Positions 7,928 through 16,500 of a stretch of DNA of 60,286 nt are shown piece by piece. Origin of the DNA: an uncultured Chthonomonas sp. GTDB lineage: Bacteria; Armatimonadota; Chthonomonadetes; Chthonomonadales; Chthonomonadaceae. The translations under genes were made by a program, and so were the position numbers. Each line of letters starts with the position of its first letter. The first letter of the stretch is position 1. The stretch covers positions 1 through 60,286 of the forward strand of contig CAIXIX010000209.1 of the NCBI GenBank assembly GCA_903919615.1. The letters are read 5' to 3'. The notes under the pieces are model-generated. The model did not search any database and had not been told where the DNA came from. It worked only from the letters and a program-made list of their open reading frames with translations.

Positions 7928-9076
7928 TTATGGCACGTAAACGACCTGAACTCCGTCTGTATCAAACGTATTCCTCAGTTGATCTACCAGCCTTTGCATC
8001 CCTGGTGCAACCGAAGGTCCGAACCCTACATCGATCACGACGGTTGGACCGCCATCTGCAAGCGCCAGGTCGGTTAAGGAAACGCCACCTACGACCATTG
8101 CCCCGGCCTCTTGCCTGTGCGCCGCCCACAGGAGCTGTTCTCCTTCGCCGGTACCGCTGGCGACTGCGAGCGATCCGATAGAGAGTCCGGGGCGGTGTGA
8201 ACACCTAGCCCGATTATCAATATCCAACTCTAAGGCATCATTGACCTGCGCTAAGACAGTATCCAGCGACACCTTTAACGGAAGTTCACCTATTCGGCCA
8301 CGTCCATACAAAATGCCAGGATTGTGAAGTGGGTAGATGTCGTAGGCGACCTCTTCATAGGGGTGAGCTTCCAGAACAGCAGCAATAACACCCTGAAGTT
8401 CACGCTGCGGAACAAGCATTTCGAGGCGCATTTCTGCTACTTCTTCGAGTTTCCCTGCTTTGCCGATCGTCGGATTAGCGTCTGGCTGAGGCACAAAAGT
8501 TCCAGTACCTGATGTAGAGAACGAGCAGTTTTGATACGCGCCGTGAACGCCGGCTCCTGCCTCTGCTGCTGCCTGGCGGACCTGTTGAAGCGCAGTAACA
8601 GGAGTAAAAACGACGAGTTTGAGCTGCGATTCCGCTCTGGTTGGTGCAAGCGCTCCACTTGGCGCCAGGCCCAAGCGTTCCGCGAGGCAGTCATCAAATC
8701 CTCCAGGTGCTGCAGCATATGCGTTAGAGAGGGCGTAGAGAGACACCTGGCGCTGCACAAGATGTGCAATTTTGGATCCGATAGGATCATCCCACCGCAA
8801 CGAATTTAGAGGTTCAATGAGGAGCGGCGCAGCAGCAATGACAAGGGCTGATTTATAAACTGCCGCGCAGGAGATTGCGCTGTAGGTAGGAAGCGGCGTA
8901 ACGATTAAGGTCTTTACCTGATTTGCCGCTGCGCCAACCTGGAGCCCAAAGGGCCGACGAGGCGATTCCAGTGAGGGTGGAGCAAGATACTCCAGGAAAT
9001 CAATAACTTCTGAGATGCTAACCAAACGCCTTCGGCGGCGCCGGATGGGTTCTTCTGATATTGATGATCGCTTCAT
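7928..9076 (-). CDS. NIF3/YqfO-family protein with degenerate metal site
   Basis: NIF3-fold protein (382 aa) with the PII-like domain inserted in the middle, as in Bacillus YqfO. The N-terminal half (about 20-150) retains FGLQVG and APGGFDDCLAERLGL. The inserted domain (about 165-265) retains VVFTP and HPYEEVAYDIY. The C-terminal half covers about 270-382. The residues that bind the di-metal centre in the family are gone: the usual HHP is AAP (VIAAAPLL), the His-Thr-Asn-Leu-Asp region reads SNAYA, and the C-terminal GDxxYH and His-containing PGH regions read GGVSLTD and VGFG. The frame is full length with no stop, so this looks like a maintained pseudo-enzyme rather than a decayed gene. Basic N-terminus (RRRRRR). 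The gene sits upstream of the dehydratase; its role is unknown. Confidence 0.8.
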   Translation of the reverse strand: MKRSSISEEPIRRRRRRLVSISEVIDFLEYLAPPSLESPRRPFGLQVGAAANQVKTLIVTPLPTYSAISCAAVYKSALVIAAAPLLIEPLNSLRWDDPIGSKIAHLVQRQVSLYALSNAYAAAPGGFDDCLAERLGLAPSGALAPTRAESQLKLVVFTPVTALQQVRQAAAEAGAGVHGAYQNCSFSTSGTGTFVPQPDANPTIGKAGKLEEVAEMRLEMLVPQRELQGVIAAVLEAHPYEEVAYDIYPLHNPGILYGRGRIGELPLKVSLDTVLAQVNDALELDIDNRARCSHRPGLSIGSLAVASGTGEGEQLLWAAHRQEAGAMVVGGVSLTDLALADGGPTVVIDVGFGPSVAPGMQRLVDQLRNTFDTDGVQVVYVP

Positions 9077-9102
9077 CGTCTGCTGACTAATCCTGATAGT
9101 TT

Positions 9103-9143
9103 AAAAGGGAACAGGGGTTGCAGTTTACTGCCCCCTGTTCCCT
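9103..9143 (-). terminator. Rho-independent terminator of the Gly-rich gene
   Basis: Minus-strand stem AGGGAACAGGGG / CCCCTGTTCCCT (9132-9143 with 9106-9117), whose loop can pair further through GCAGT/ACTGC. The run TTTTAAA follows on the minus strand. It begins 36 bp after the stop of the Gly-rich gene at 9179. Confidence 0.85.
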
Positions 9144-9178
9144 GAAGTTACACTCTAAGGTTTGGAAACGCGGAACTG

Positions 9179-10129
9179 TCAGTCGGCTCCAACGCCACCA
9201 CGTGGACTTCCACCGCCACCAGCAGACGCTCTACCTCTGCCGCCACCTGCGGGTCCGGCAGGTCCGCCGCCCTTACCAGCGCCACCGCCGCTGCCATTGA
9301 TCGGGAAGAAGGGAACCGTCTGGCTCTCTTCGAGCACAACGCCAATTCCCACGACCTTATCTTTAATAATGGCAATCTTCAGGTGGTATTTAGAACCGTA
9401 GTCGAGCACGTAACCTGGCTCGATCTCCTGGATGGTGTCTGGCCAGCCATAGGTCTCATACACGCTTGCGAGCGAGCTGCCAAGATGGAGGCCGCGCTGA
9501 GTTGGCATGCCACCGTCTCTACCACGCTCGGCAACGTATACGACACGACCCTCGAGGTTAAAGTCGAACAGGTAGAAGATCTCGTGCCTTGGATCGTGGT
9601 AGACCCACTTATAGGAGCCAGACTCTCCAAAGCTCGTATCCGCACCGCCATCACCAGCGCCACCTGCGCCACCAGGGCCTGCGCCCGCTGCTGCGCCACG
9701 GCCTGGGCCTGCGCCAGCAGAGGATGGGCCCATGTCACCCTTTCGGTTCGACATACCCATAGGCCCTGGGCCACCGCCAGATCCGGGAGGCGCCATTCCT
9801 GTAGCCCCAGCGCGACCACCTTTGGCGCCCATGCCGGGGCCGCCGCCAGCGCCTGCTCCGCCAGAGCCACCAAGATAGCTAATACTATGTATACCGCCGA
9901 GATCGTTGCCTTCGGGATCTAAAACGGGCTCATAAAGGAGCGTTTCGCCGCCTCTTGCAATCAACTTTGGCGGACCCCACTTTGCCAGAACATCTTTGTA
10001 GTTCTGCAATATGCGGATGCCCATCAGGCTTTTCTCAATTGTCACGGGCGCCGCTGCACGCGCAGGGGCCAGAGCAATAAGGCCAATTGCGGCAGCTGAG
10101 CCTAACAGGATTCCAGATGCAGTACGCAT
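9179..10129 (-). CDS. Secreted Gly-rich two-domain protein, paralogue A
   Basis: Unrecognised exported protein (316 aa). The signal peptide ends near residue 25 (PARAAA). A short N-terminal module (LMGIRILQNYKDVLAKWGPP) is followed by a Gly/Pro/Ala-rich stretch of about 90 residues (about 85-170). A second folded segment includes FYLFDFNLEGRVVYVAERG, LGSSLASVYETYGWPD and DKVVGIGVVLEE. It ends in another Gly-rich tail closing in GVGAD. The same order of modules occurs in the next gene upstream, so the two are tandem paralogues. The repeated G.SL..V...YG.P pattern resembles the SmpA/OmlA (BamE-like) helix motif, but I would not assign that fold. Envelope location is likely from the signal peptide; function unknown. 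Confidence 0.75.
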   Translation of the reverse strand: MRTASGILLGSAAAIGLIALAPARAAAPVTIEKSLMGIRILQNYKDVLAKWGPPKLIARGGETLLYEPVLDPEGNDLGGIHSISYLGGSGGAGAGGGPGMGAKGGRAGATGMAPPGSGGGPGPMGMSNRKGDMGPSSAGAGPGRGAAAGAGPGGAGGAGDGGADTSFGESGSYKWVYHDPRHEIFYLFDFNLEGRVVYVAERGRDGGMPTQRGLHLGSSLASVYETYGWPDTIQEIEPGYVLDYGSKYHLKIAIIKDKVVGIGVVLEESQTVPFFPINGSGGGAGKGGGPAGPAGGGRGRASAGGGGSPRGGVGAD

Positions 10130-10209
10130 TTATCTATATCCTTATCTTGCAGCGCTGAGGACCGAGAGCTGAGCTTTCGCCTCACGGCTGCGTCTGGACG
10201 GACAAGCCG

Positions 10210-11232
10210 TTACTTCGTCACCCCGACAGTAATGCCAAGTACGGCATTGTTAACCATCTGGAAAGCAATCTTGGGTCCATGACCAAAACGCATAATCACG
10301 TTTTCAGCATCGTGGGCGCCGTCAAGGCTAAAGCCATACTTGCCAATTACAGTGCCAAGTGACCCGCCGAGCGCAACTCCCTTACGGGTTGCACCACCAT
10401 TGGGCACGGCTACCTTGTTGAACTTCTCCATCTTGCGCGGGCCGTATTCACCGATTTGGATGACTTGGCCATTGCGATTGAAGACGAAGGCCATGTGCAT
10501 GCCCTTCAGGTGATCGTGATACCACCAGGTGGTCTCTTTCAACGGTCCAGTTGGATCCTCTTCGGTACCTGTGCCGGGAGTATCACCTTCACTGCCATCA
10601 CCACCAGGGCCGCCAGGACCACCGGGGCCAAAACCTGGGAGACCTGGGCCGCCACCATCGCCGCCCTTGCCCTGGCCGCGTCCTGGGCCACCACTGCCGG
10701 CTCCCATCATTGGTCCACCGCCCATGGGTCCAGCGCCTGCTGCGCCGCCGCCGCCAGCTCCACCGCCATTACTGCCCGGGAAACCGTTCTTGCTTGTCTG
10801 ACGGCTTCCTGCACCACCACCCGCTGCACCGCCGCCGGCTGCGCCACCAGCAGAGCCCGGGCCAGACATACCTTTGGAGCTCATACCTCTACCGCCGCCC
10901 ATACCCATTGGGCCCATGGGACCGCCAGGTCCTCCTGGCCCCATGCCTTTGCCACCGCCAGCTGCATCTGCACCATTGCCTGCTGCGCCGGGCGGAGGTG
11001 TGGGTGAATACGGACCACCAGCCTGAATCTCAGTCGGCTGACCATATTTCTTCAAGACGTCACGAAACGTCGAAAAGGTCAGGCGAATTCCCAGAAGAGA
11101 GTCCTCAGAATTCGGGTCAACAATATGAACTTCTGGTTCGGGTCCCTGCCGTGCTAGCAACGGGCTAGAGGCCAGTGCTGCAACGGCTGTCAGCGCGGCG
11201 ACTCCGCCCAGGCGACCGAAGTTTTTGTACAT
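10210..11232 (-). CDS. Secreted Gly-rich two-domain protein, paralogue B
   Basis: Exported protein of 340 aa from the ATG at 11232, which has GGGGGAG 7 nt upstream; a longer frame to 11295 lacks a start signal and would hide the signal peptide. Signal peptide residues 1-29 (ASSPLLARQG). N-terminal module LLGIRLTFSTFRDVLKKYGQP, then about 140 residues dominated by Gly, Pro, Met and Ala (roughly 85-225). The C-terminal module has WWYHDHLKGMHMAFVFNRNGQVIQIGEYG, LGGSLGTVIGKYGF and NNAVLGITVGV. The flanking modules match those of paralogue A, while the linkers differ. The 80-bp gap to A suggests an operon. No known family recognised. Confidence 0.75.
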   Translation of the reverse strand: MYKNFGRLGGVAALTAVAALASSPLLARQGPEPEVHIVDPNSEDSLLGIRLTFSTFRDVLKKYGQPTEIQAGGPYSPTPPPGAAGNGADAAGGGKGMGPGGPGGPMGPMGMGGGRGMSSKGMSGPGSAGGAAGGGAAGGGAGSRQTSKNGFPGSNGGGAGGGGAAGAGPMGGGPMMGAGSGGPGRGQGKGGDGGGPGLPGFGPGGPGGPGGDGSEGDTPGTGTEEDPTGPLKETTWWYHDHLKGMHMAFVFNRNGQVIQIGEYGPRKMEKFNKVAVPNGGATRKGVALGGSLGTVIGKYGFSLDGAHDAENVIMRFGHGPKIAFQMVNNAVLGITVGVTK

Positions 11233-11405
11233 GTTCCAACTCCCCCCTGAGAGATGAGTGTCTAAAGTATATCTGCCCCACCTAGACAGAGGCATAGTAT
11301 TGTGTCTAATTCCCGTCAGTGACGCACGAATCCTGCTACATCATACCCCGATTCGGTTCGAATATTGCAGATGTTTCGCAATAGTTCGCCTGTCATTTCT
11401 CCGCT

Positions 11406-13238
11406 TCATTCAGAATGAGTTCCAATTCGCCCTGTGGCGGCAGAATGCACGTTCCCGGCTTTGCTTGCCAGATCGCTAACCGTAACGAATCGATATCCGC
11501 GCTGCCTCAGCGTCTTTATAATTGTAGGCAGCGCCTGCAGGGTAGATAGTTTGCCATTATGCATCAGCACAATCGCTCCAGGCTTAACCTGCGACAGGAC
11601 TGCTTCGGTTACCTTCTGCGCCGAAATGATCTCCGAATCGAAGACGTCCACGCTCCACATACAGGGAGTTAAACCTATCTGTCGAGCGGCTTCGGCAACC
11701 TGATTGTTCCAGTTGCCACCCGGTGGCCGCACAAATACCGGTCGCTTCCCGGTAAGGGTCATCACGGCTGCCTGGGTTTGCAGCATCTCCTGCTGCGCCT
11801 CGGCAATGGTCAAACTTGTTAGGCTTCGATGCGTATAGCTATGGTTCGCTATTTCCATACCGGCGGCCGCAATAGAGCGAGCCAGATCCGGATACTCCTG
11901 CATATGTTTGCCAATCACAAAAAACGTGGCGGGCACCTTCTCCGTCGTGAGAAGTTCCAAAAGCGGTTCGGTTATTCCGGGCTTTGGCCCATCATCAAAC
12001 GTAAGGGCCACCATCCGAATATCAGCCCGGCCACTGTAGAAGGCCCGGCTCTCGGCCTGAACTCTGTCGCCCGCTGCCTTCGCCACAATCCCTGGCCGGG
12101 TAGGGTCGATTGCCGCCGCACGTGTAAACCACGTTCGCTCAGCTCTCACGTCCCCTTGCTTCCGCCGGACATTTGCAACAGCGTCAGCGCATCTCGCCCG
12201 ATCGGGCTTTAGCGCAAATAGAGACCAGAGCCACTGATCTTCAGCTCTGCCTCGTGAGCGACCTTCATCAAGGTTAGCGCCAACCTCGATTCGGTTTGCT
12301 ACATTGATCTTTCGAACCGCCCTGCTTATCTCAATTCCAGAACGGTCGTAAAGCACGATTGATACGTCGTGCAGACCATTTCTCGCTCGAGTACTGTCCC
12401 AGGTATAGGTGAACGGCTTCGATCCGACGATGCTCAGCGGAGCGCCATCCAACTCGTACGAAGCATATGCTGCCGACACCGGCGCATCTTCCGGCGAAAG
12501 TGTCACATCTCCGGTCACACTATCGCTTTTTGTAGCCTGATGCTTCTGTGGCTCGTGCGACTCGAGCAGCGGACGCTGCGCATCGAACGACATAATTGGC
12601 GCATCGCTCTGCACGAAAGGATCGCCCTCTGCCGTATCAAAGGCGTGCTGCATCTGAACTGCGCCCGCTTCCCCTGCGCCTTGCCGTATCAACGTCATGG
12701 CCTGCAGCGCGATAGCTCCAGTTCGAACGCCTTTTCCTATCGAAGCACTCTGACCACCACGCAGCCAGACGATATAGGATTGGGCAAGCGCAATCACCTC
12801 TGGATCTCCGCCGAGCTTTAATGCCGCAGCAAATTTACCGTCCGCCGAAGTAAGATCACCGCCAGCAAGTGAGCACAGACCCAGCGCATATTCCGCAATC
12901 GAAGAGTCCGGCGCAATGCGCTCAATATTGCCGAAAACCTGTGCAGCCGTCGCGCGGTCTCCCAGAGCAAGCGAACAGAGACCCGCTGTCATCTGTAGGT
13001 CCTGATTATCTGGGATTTCGCGCAATGCGCTCTCAATTTTAAGGCTCGCATCGCGGTAATGCCCGTAGTGCATCAGCTTCGCGACTGACTCCAGGAGTTC
13101 GTCTTCAACGGCAGGAACCATGACGGTGGTGCATGGAACCGGATCCGCGAAACTCGCAAGCGGAATTAAACAGCAGCACAGAACCGAGGCTGCAACCCGG
13201 TTTATTTTTCGTTTCTGTATTATTTGTCGGTTAAACAT
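11406..13238 (-). CDS. Secreted TPR-Ig-polysaccharide deacetylase (NodB domain)
   Basis: Exported multidomain carbohydrate esterase, about 610 aa. From the ATG at 13238 it starts with a clean signal peptide ending at PLASFADP. A longer frame to 13289 would bury that signal; neither start has a good Shine-Dalgarno. Residues about 30-170 are TPR-like (SLKIESALREIPDNQDLQM, TAAQVFGNIERIAPDSSIAEYAL). An Ig-like domain follows (PFTYTWDSTRARNGLHDVSI), then another TPR-like stretch. The C-terminal NodB domain is complete: TFDDGP with both Asp, metal-binding NHSYTH, RPPGGNW, SVDVFD and the LMHNG catalytic His. The likely activity is de-N-acetylation of peptidoglycan or an extracellular polysaccharide. 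The substrate is not readable from sequence. Confidence 0.85.
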   Translation of the reverse strand: MFNRQIIQKRKINRVAASVLCCCLIPLASFADPVPCTTVMVPAVEDELLESVAKLMHYGHYRDASLKIESALREIPDNQDLQMTAGLCSLALGDRATAAQVFGNIERIAPDSSIAEYALGLCSLAGGDLTSADGKFAAALKLGGDPEVIALAQSYIVWLRGGQSASIGKGVRTGAIALQAMTLIRQGAGEAGAVQMQHAFDTAEGDPFVQSDAPIMSFDAQRPLLESHEPQKHQATKSDSVTGDVTLSPEDAPVSAAYASYELDGAPLSIVGSKPFTYTWDSTRARNGLHDVSIVLYDRSGIEISRAVRKINVANRIEVGANLDEGRSRGRAEDQWLWSLFALKPDRARCADAVANVRRKQGDVRAERTWFTRAAAIDPTRPGIVAKAAGDRVQAESRAFYSGRADIRMVALTFDDGPKPGITEPLLELLTTEKVPATFFVIGKHMQEYPDLARSIAAAGMEIANHSYTHRSLTSLTIAEAQQEMLQTQAAVMTLTGKRPVFVRPPGGNWNNQVAEAARQIGLTPCMWSVDVFDSEIISAQKVTEAVLSQVKPGAIVLMHNGKLSTLQALPTIIKTLRQRGYRFVTVSDLASKAGNVHSAATGRIGTHSE

Positions 13239-13301
13239 CCGGGAGGGTTCACGTAGATTGCACAACAATATATTCTCCGGTCCACACATGACCAGAAGGC
13301 A

Positions 13302-13856
13302 TCAAGGTGCCGCGTCGCGCAGATTTGTGTACGCATCGATCATCAATTGCACGGTTTCGAGAATCTCGGTCGCAAGCGCCTTCGTCTGCTCTGGTTCGGT
13401 GTGCTGCTCGGCGTGAGACCACGCTGCAGCCACATGGTCCATTCTTTTAGGCAGATAGCTAATGTCTCGTGTGGCACGCTGCCATAGCGATTGGTTTGCT
13501 GCGTCGGCATGTTTTAAGGTGGGTGGAACTCGAAAACTGGCAGTTTCGTTGGCAGTCCTGGCCAAAGCTCGGACATAACTGGAGACACGTTTAAGGTAAC
13601 CCGTTTTGCTTTCGCCAACAAGTGGCGCCGAAATTCGTTGGATGTAGGCTGGCAGAGTCTCACCCTGCTGGCGAATCGCCGGTGTCTCGATGAGGGTCCT
13701 GCGGCACCGATCGAGGGATGCTGCCATCTCATTGATCTTGCGTTGGGACACTGCAGGGCCTTGCTGTGCCCTGCATCGTGATGCATTACCGCACACTACC
13801 GCGGCGATACACACGACGACCAGGGTTATATGCTTTGCACTCTTCACAGACGCCAT
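13302..13856 (-). CDS. Small secreted protein of unknown function
   Basis: Not recognised. About 184 aa from the ATG at 13856 (a longer frame reaches 13883). An N-terminal signal peptide (HITLVVVCIAAVVCG) ends near ASRCRAQQ. The rest is mostly helical, without low-complexity sequence; I can pick out ETPAIRQQGETLPAYIQRI and the closing EILETVQLMIDAYTNLRDAAP. It sits directly upstream of the deacetylase on the same strand and is divergent from citrate synthase, so it may share a transcript with the deacetylase. Confidence 0.65.
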   Translation of the reverse strand: MASVKSAKHITLVVVCIAAVVCGNASRCRAQQGPAVSQRKINEMAASLDRCRRTLIETPAIRQQGETLPAYIQRISAPLVGESKTGYLKRVSSYVRALARTANETASFRVPPTLKHADAANQSLWQRATRDISYLPKRMDHVAAAWSHAEQHTEPEQTKALATEILETVQLMIDAYTNLRDAAP

Positions 13857-13888
13857 TATACCTGCCATGCATCTGAGCCGCAATTTGG

Positions 13889-13917
13889 TTGTAATAGGGG
13901 CTCAAAAGTGCTAGAAT
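13889..13917 (+). promoter_or_regulatory. Sigma-70 promoter of citrate synthase
   Basis: TTGTAA (13889-13894), 17-bp spacer, TAGAAT (13912-13917). The predicted transcript start is about 55 nt before the gltA ATG. It lies in the 120-bp gap shared with the divergent small secreted protein. Confidence 0.65.
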
Positions 13918-13976
13918 AACCTGTCTGGCATTTTACTGCCAAACCAATTTATTTTCTCGAATGAGGTACGTGTACC

Positions 13977-15137
13977 ATGACCACTCAGGCGGGTGGGTTG
14001 CGGGGTGTTGTCGTAGGCGAATCGGAGATTTGCGACGTTCAGCCCGAGGGCAACCTTTACTATCGCGGTTACAACATTCACGATCTTGCCGACCACGCCA
14101 CCTTTGAGGAGGTGGTCTTTTTATTGTGGAAGGGCAAGCTCCCGAATGCAGCCGAACTGGCCGAATTTAAGGCAGAGCTTGTAGCAGAGTATGCTGTCCC
14201 TGAAGGCGTAATCGCGATTCTGCGAGATTTCCCAAAGAATGCCGTAGCAATGGACGCCCTGCGTACAGGGATCTCCGCACTGGGTATGTACGATCCGGAC
14301 ACTGGCAACAATACTCCTGAGGCGACACTGCGCAAAGCGCTCAGATTGCAGGCGAAGATTCCAACGATCGTGGCTGCCATTGAACGGCTAAGCAAAGGTC
14401 TTGAGCCTGTTGCACCACGTACCGATCTTGGTATTGCTGCAAACTTCCTGTATATGTTGAACGGCGTGGAGGCAGATCCGCTTTACGTTCGCACGATTGA
14501 TATCGACTTTACGCTCCACGCAGACCATGAGCTGAACGCATCGACTTTTGCGACGAGAGTTACGGTAGCGACGGGAGCGGACATCTATTCCGGTGTCGTT
14601 TCTGGCCTCGGAGCGCTCAGCGGCCCAAGACATGGCGGCGCAGCGGAAGAGACCATGGTGATGCTGCTTACCATCGGCTCGCCTGATAACGTGGACGCAT
14701 GGGTTCGACCGAAGCTGACTGGCGAAAAGCGAACACCTATAGCAGGTTTTGGTCACGCGGTATATCGCGCACCCGATCCTCGCGCCACACACCTTCGAGA
14801 CATGAGCCGACAGCTTGGCGAACTGCACCATGATACGAAATGGTGGCAAATGACGACAGCGATCGAGTCGATCGTTGATGAGCTCAGCAACACTCCGGAC
14901 AGACTGGCTGCTGGCAAGCAGGGCATCTACGCGAACGTCGACTGCTTCTCAGCTTCCTGCTACTACGAGATGGGTTTGCCGATGCATCTATACACCCCAC
15001 TGTTTGCGATCAGCAGAACTTCAGGCTGGTGCGCGCACATGATCGAACAGTACAAGCCCGGCCAGAAGATTATTCGACCACGAGCCGAATACGTCGGCCC
15101 GGTCGAACTTCCGTGGCTGCCTCTCGAACAGCGCTAG
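13977..15137 (+). CDS. gltA: Citrate synthase (type II-like/methylcitrate synthase family)
   Basis: Condenses acetyl-CoA and oxaloacetate to citrate (386 aa, the short bacterial/archaeal form). Motifs are LYYRGYNIHDLA near the N-terminus and the three active-site segments HADHELNAST, GPRHGGAAEE and GFGHAVYRAPDPRA. The later residues of the catalytic region are around SASCYYEMGLP, with an Arg in the FAISRTSGW segment. GAGGT lies upstream of the ATG. The propionate-specific 2-methylcitrate synthases are close relatives, and sequence alone does not exclude that activity; no prp genes are nearby, favouring the TCA-cycle role. Single-gene unit with its own promoter and a downstream hairpin. Confidence 0.93.
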   Translation: MTTQAGGLRGVVVGESEICDVQPEGNLYYRGYNIHDLADHATFEEVVFLLWKGKLPNAAELAEFKAELVAEYAVPEGVIAILRDFPKNAVAMDALRTGISALGMYDPDTGNNTPEATLRKALRLQAKIPTIVAAIERLSKGLEPVAPRTDLGIAANFLYMLNGVEADPLYVRTIDIDFTLHADHELNASTFATRVTVATGADIYSGVVSGLGALSGPRHGGAAEETMVMLLTIGSPDNVDAWVRPKLTGEKRTPIAGFGHAVYRAPDPRATHLRDMSRQLGELHHDTKWWQMTTAIESIVDELSNTPDRLAAGKQGIYANVDCFSASCYYEMGLPMHLYTPLFAISRTSGWCAHMIEQYKPGQKIIRPRAEYVGPVELPWLPLEQR

Positions 15138-15168
15138 ACCTGGCAGATACATTCGAGTGAGTAAATAA

Positions 15169-15200
15169 TGAGGCCGCTGCCTGAATAGGGCGCGGCCTCA
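15169..15200. terminator. Hairpin between convergent gltA and M20 genes
   Basis: TGAGGCCGC (15169-15177) pairs with GCGGCCTCA (15192-15200). On the minus strand the stem is followed by TTATTTAC, so it probably terminates the M20 transcript and may act on gltA too. Confidence 0.6.
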
Positions 15201-15238
15201 ATTGATTCCGTATGTGCCTTGCTTCATGCAAAGGTGAT

Positions 15239-16447
15239 TTAAGCAGCCAGAAACTTAAGCGCTGCTCTAACAAATATTTCAATACTGTGGGGCAATGCAT
15301 CGTCCGCGAAGTTATAAGTAGGTGTATGCAGTGCAGTCATCTGTTCTCCTACTCCCAAGCGGAACATCGCGCCGGGCGCGTGCTTAAGGTAGATCGCAAA
15401 ATCCTCAGCGCCCATACTGGGTGAGTCCAGCGTGACGACATTTTCCGGCCCGAGCACTTCCACTCCCGTTTCGGCAACCAGTTGATTGATAGCGAAATCG
15501 TTGACTGTTACCGGTGTTCCCCGCTTAAACTTGAACCGATATTCCGCGCGAAGACCGGCGCATATACCTGCTGCAATCCGCTCTATTCGTTCAGGAATCT
15601 CTGTGCGGTGCTCTTCTGTAAGGCACCTTATGGTTCCTTTTAGCTCTGCGACCCCCGGAATGATATTATAGGCGGTACCTGCATGGAACTGGGCGACGGT
15701 AACCACGACCGGTTCTGTAGGGGACATCTCACGACTGGAAACTGTCTGAAGCGCGAGGACAACATGCGCTGCAGCTACAATGGGGTCGATGCCATTATGC
15801 GGCTGCGCAGCATGTGCCCCTTTCCCAGTAATCGTGAGGTCAAACGTATCGGATGAAGCCATCATTGGCCCGGGCCGCACCGCGATCCTGCCTACCGATA
15901 GTCCTGGCCAACCGTGGAGCGCAACAATGGAATCGACACCTTGCATCACTCCGTCTTCGCACATACGCTTTGCGCCGCCGACGGTCTCTTCTGCAGGTTG
16001 AAAGATCAAGCGGACCGTACCGGAAAACTGATTTCTCAGCCCCGCCAATATCGTTGCTGCCCCGAGTAGATTCGAAGTGTGGCCATCGTGTCCGCATGCG
16101 TGCATTACGCCCGGAACACACGAGCGGTAGGGAAGGTCGCTGGTCTCCTGAATGGGAAGCGCATCCATGTCGCCGCGCAGCGCAATGGTCTTCACTGGCC
16201 GGGTTGTCGCCGCCGTTCCGCGAATCTCGCCGACTACTCCGTAGCCGCCAACATCTGTTCGCACTTCATCGAGTCCCAGATCGCGTAAACGTTTAGCAAC
16301 AAATGCAGAGGTCTTGTCTTCCTGATGACTTAACTCCGGATTCTGATGGAGATATCTCCGCACGGCCACGATATCTGAAACAATATCGTGAATCGCCCTC
16401 TTAATATCTGCAGGCGCAATTAGGTCTGCTTCCGAATCCAGCGGCAT
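15239..16447 (-). CDS. M20-family amidohydrolase (N-acyl-amino-acid/hippurate hydrolase type)
   Basis: Metal-dependent cytoplasmic amidase (402 aa) removing acyl groups from amino acids. M20D signatures: ALRGDMDALPIQE, MHACGHDGHT (metal-binding His/Cys), FQPAEETVGGAKRM with the catalytic Glu pair, dimerisation-domain GKGAHAAQPHNGIDP, NIIPGVAELKGTIR and SMGAEDFAIY. The ATG at 16447 has GGGAG upstream. The downstream end meets gltA tail to tail; 53 bp upstream is the Cys/Met PLP enzyme on the same strand, so they may form an operon. Annotated relatives act on N-acetyl amino acids, hippurate or auxin conjugates; I cannot choose among them. Confidence 0.88.
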   Translation of the reverse strand: MPLDSEADLIAPADIKRAIHDIVSDIVAVRRYLHQNPELSHQEDKTSAFVAKRLRDLGLDEVRTDVGGYGVVGEIRGTAATTRPVKTIALRGDMDALPIQETSDLPYRSCVPGVMHACGHDGHTSNLLGAATILAGLRNQFSGTVRLIFQPAEETVGGAKRMCEDGVMQGVDSIVALHGWPGLSVGRIAVRPGPMMASSDTFDLTITGKGAHAAQPHNGIDPIVAAAHVVLALQTVSSREMSPTEPVVVTVAQFHAGTAYNIIPGVAELKGTIRCLTEEHRTEIPERIERIAAGICAGLRAEYRFKFKRGTPVTVNDFAINQLVAETGVEVLGPENVVTLDSPSMGAEDFAIYLKHAPGAMFRLGVGEQMTALHTPTYNFADDALPHSIEIFVRAALKFLAA

Positions 16448-16500
16448 ATATTTCTCCCGGATAGCTTATAGCGGTTCTAACGATCTCTCACCATGAGAGC

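Noticed and set aside
10456-11168. Long forward frames rich in His/Ser/Pro or Arg/His in the Gly-rich genes
   Set aside because: These are antisense reading of GGC/GGT-rich DNA, not genes; likewise the forward Pro-rich frames at 35284 and 37916.
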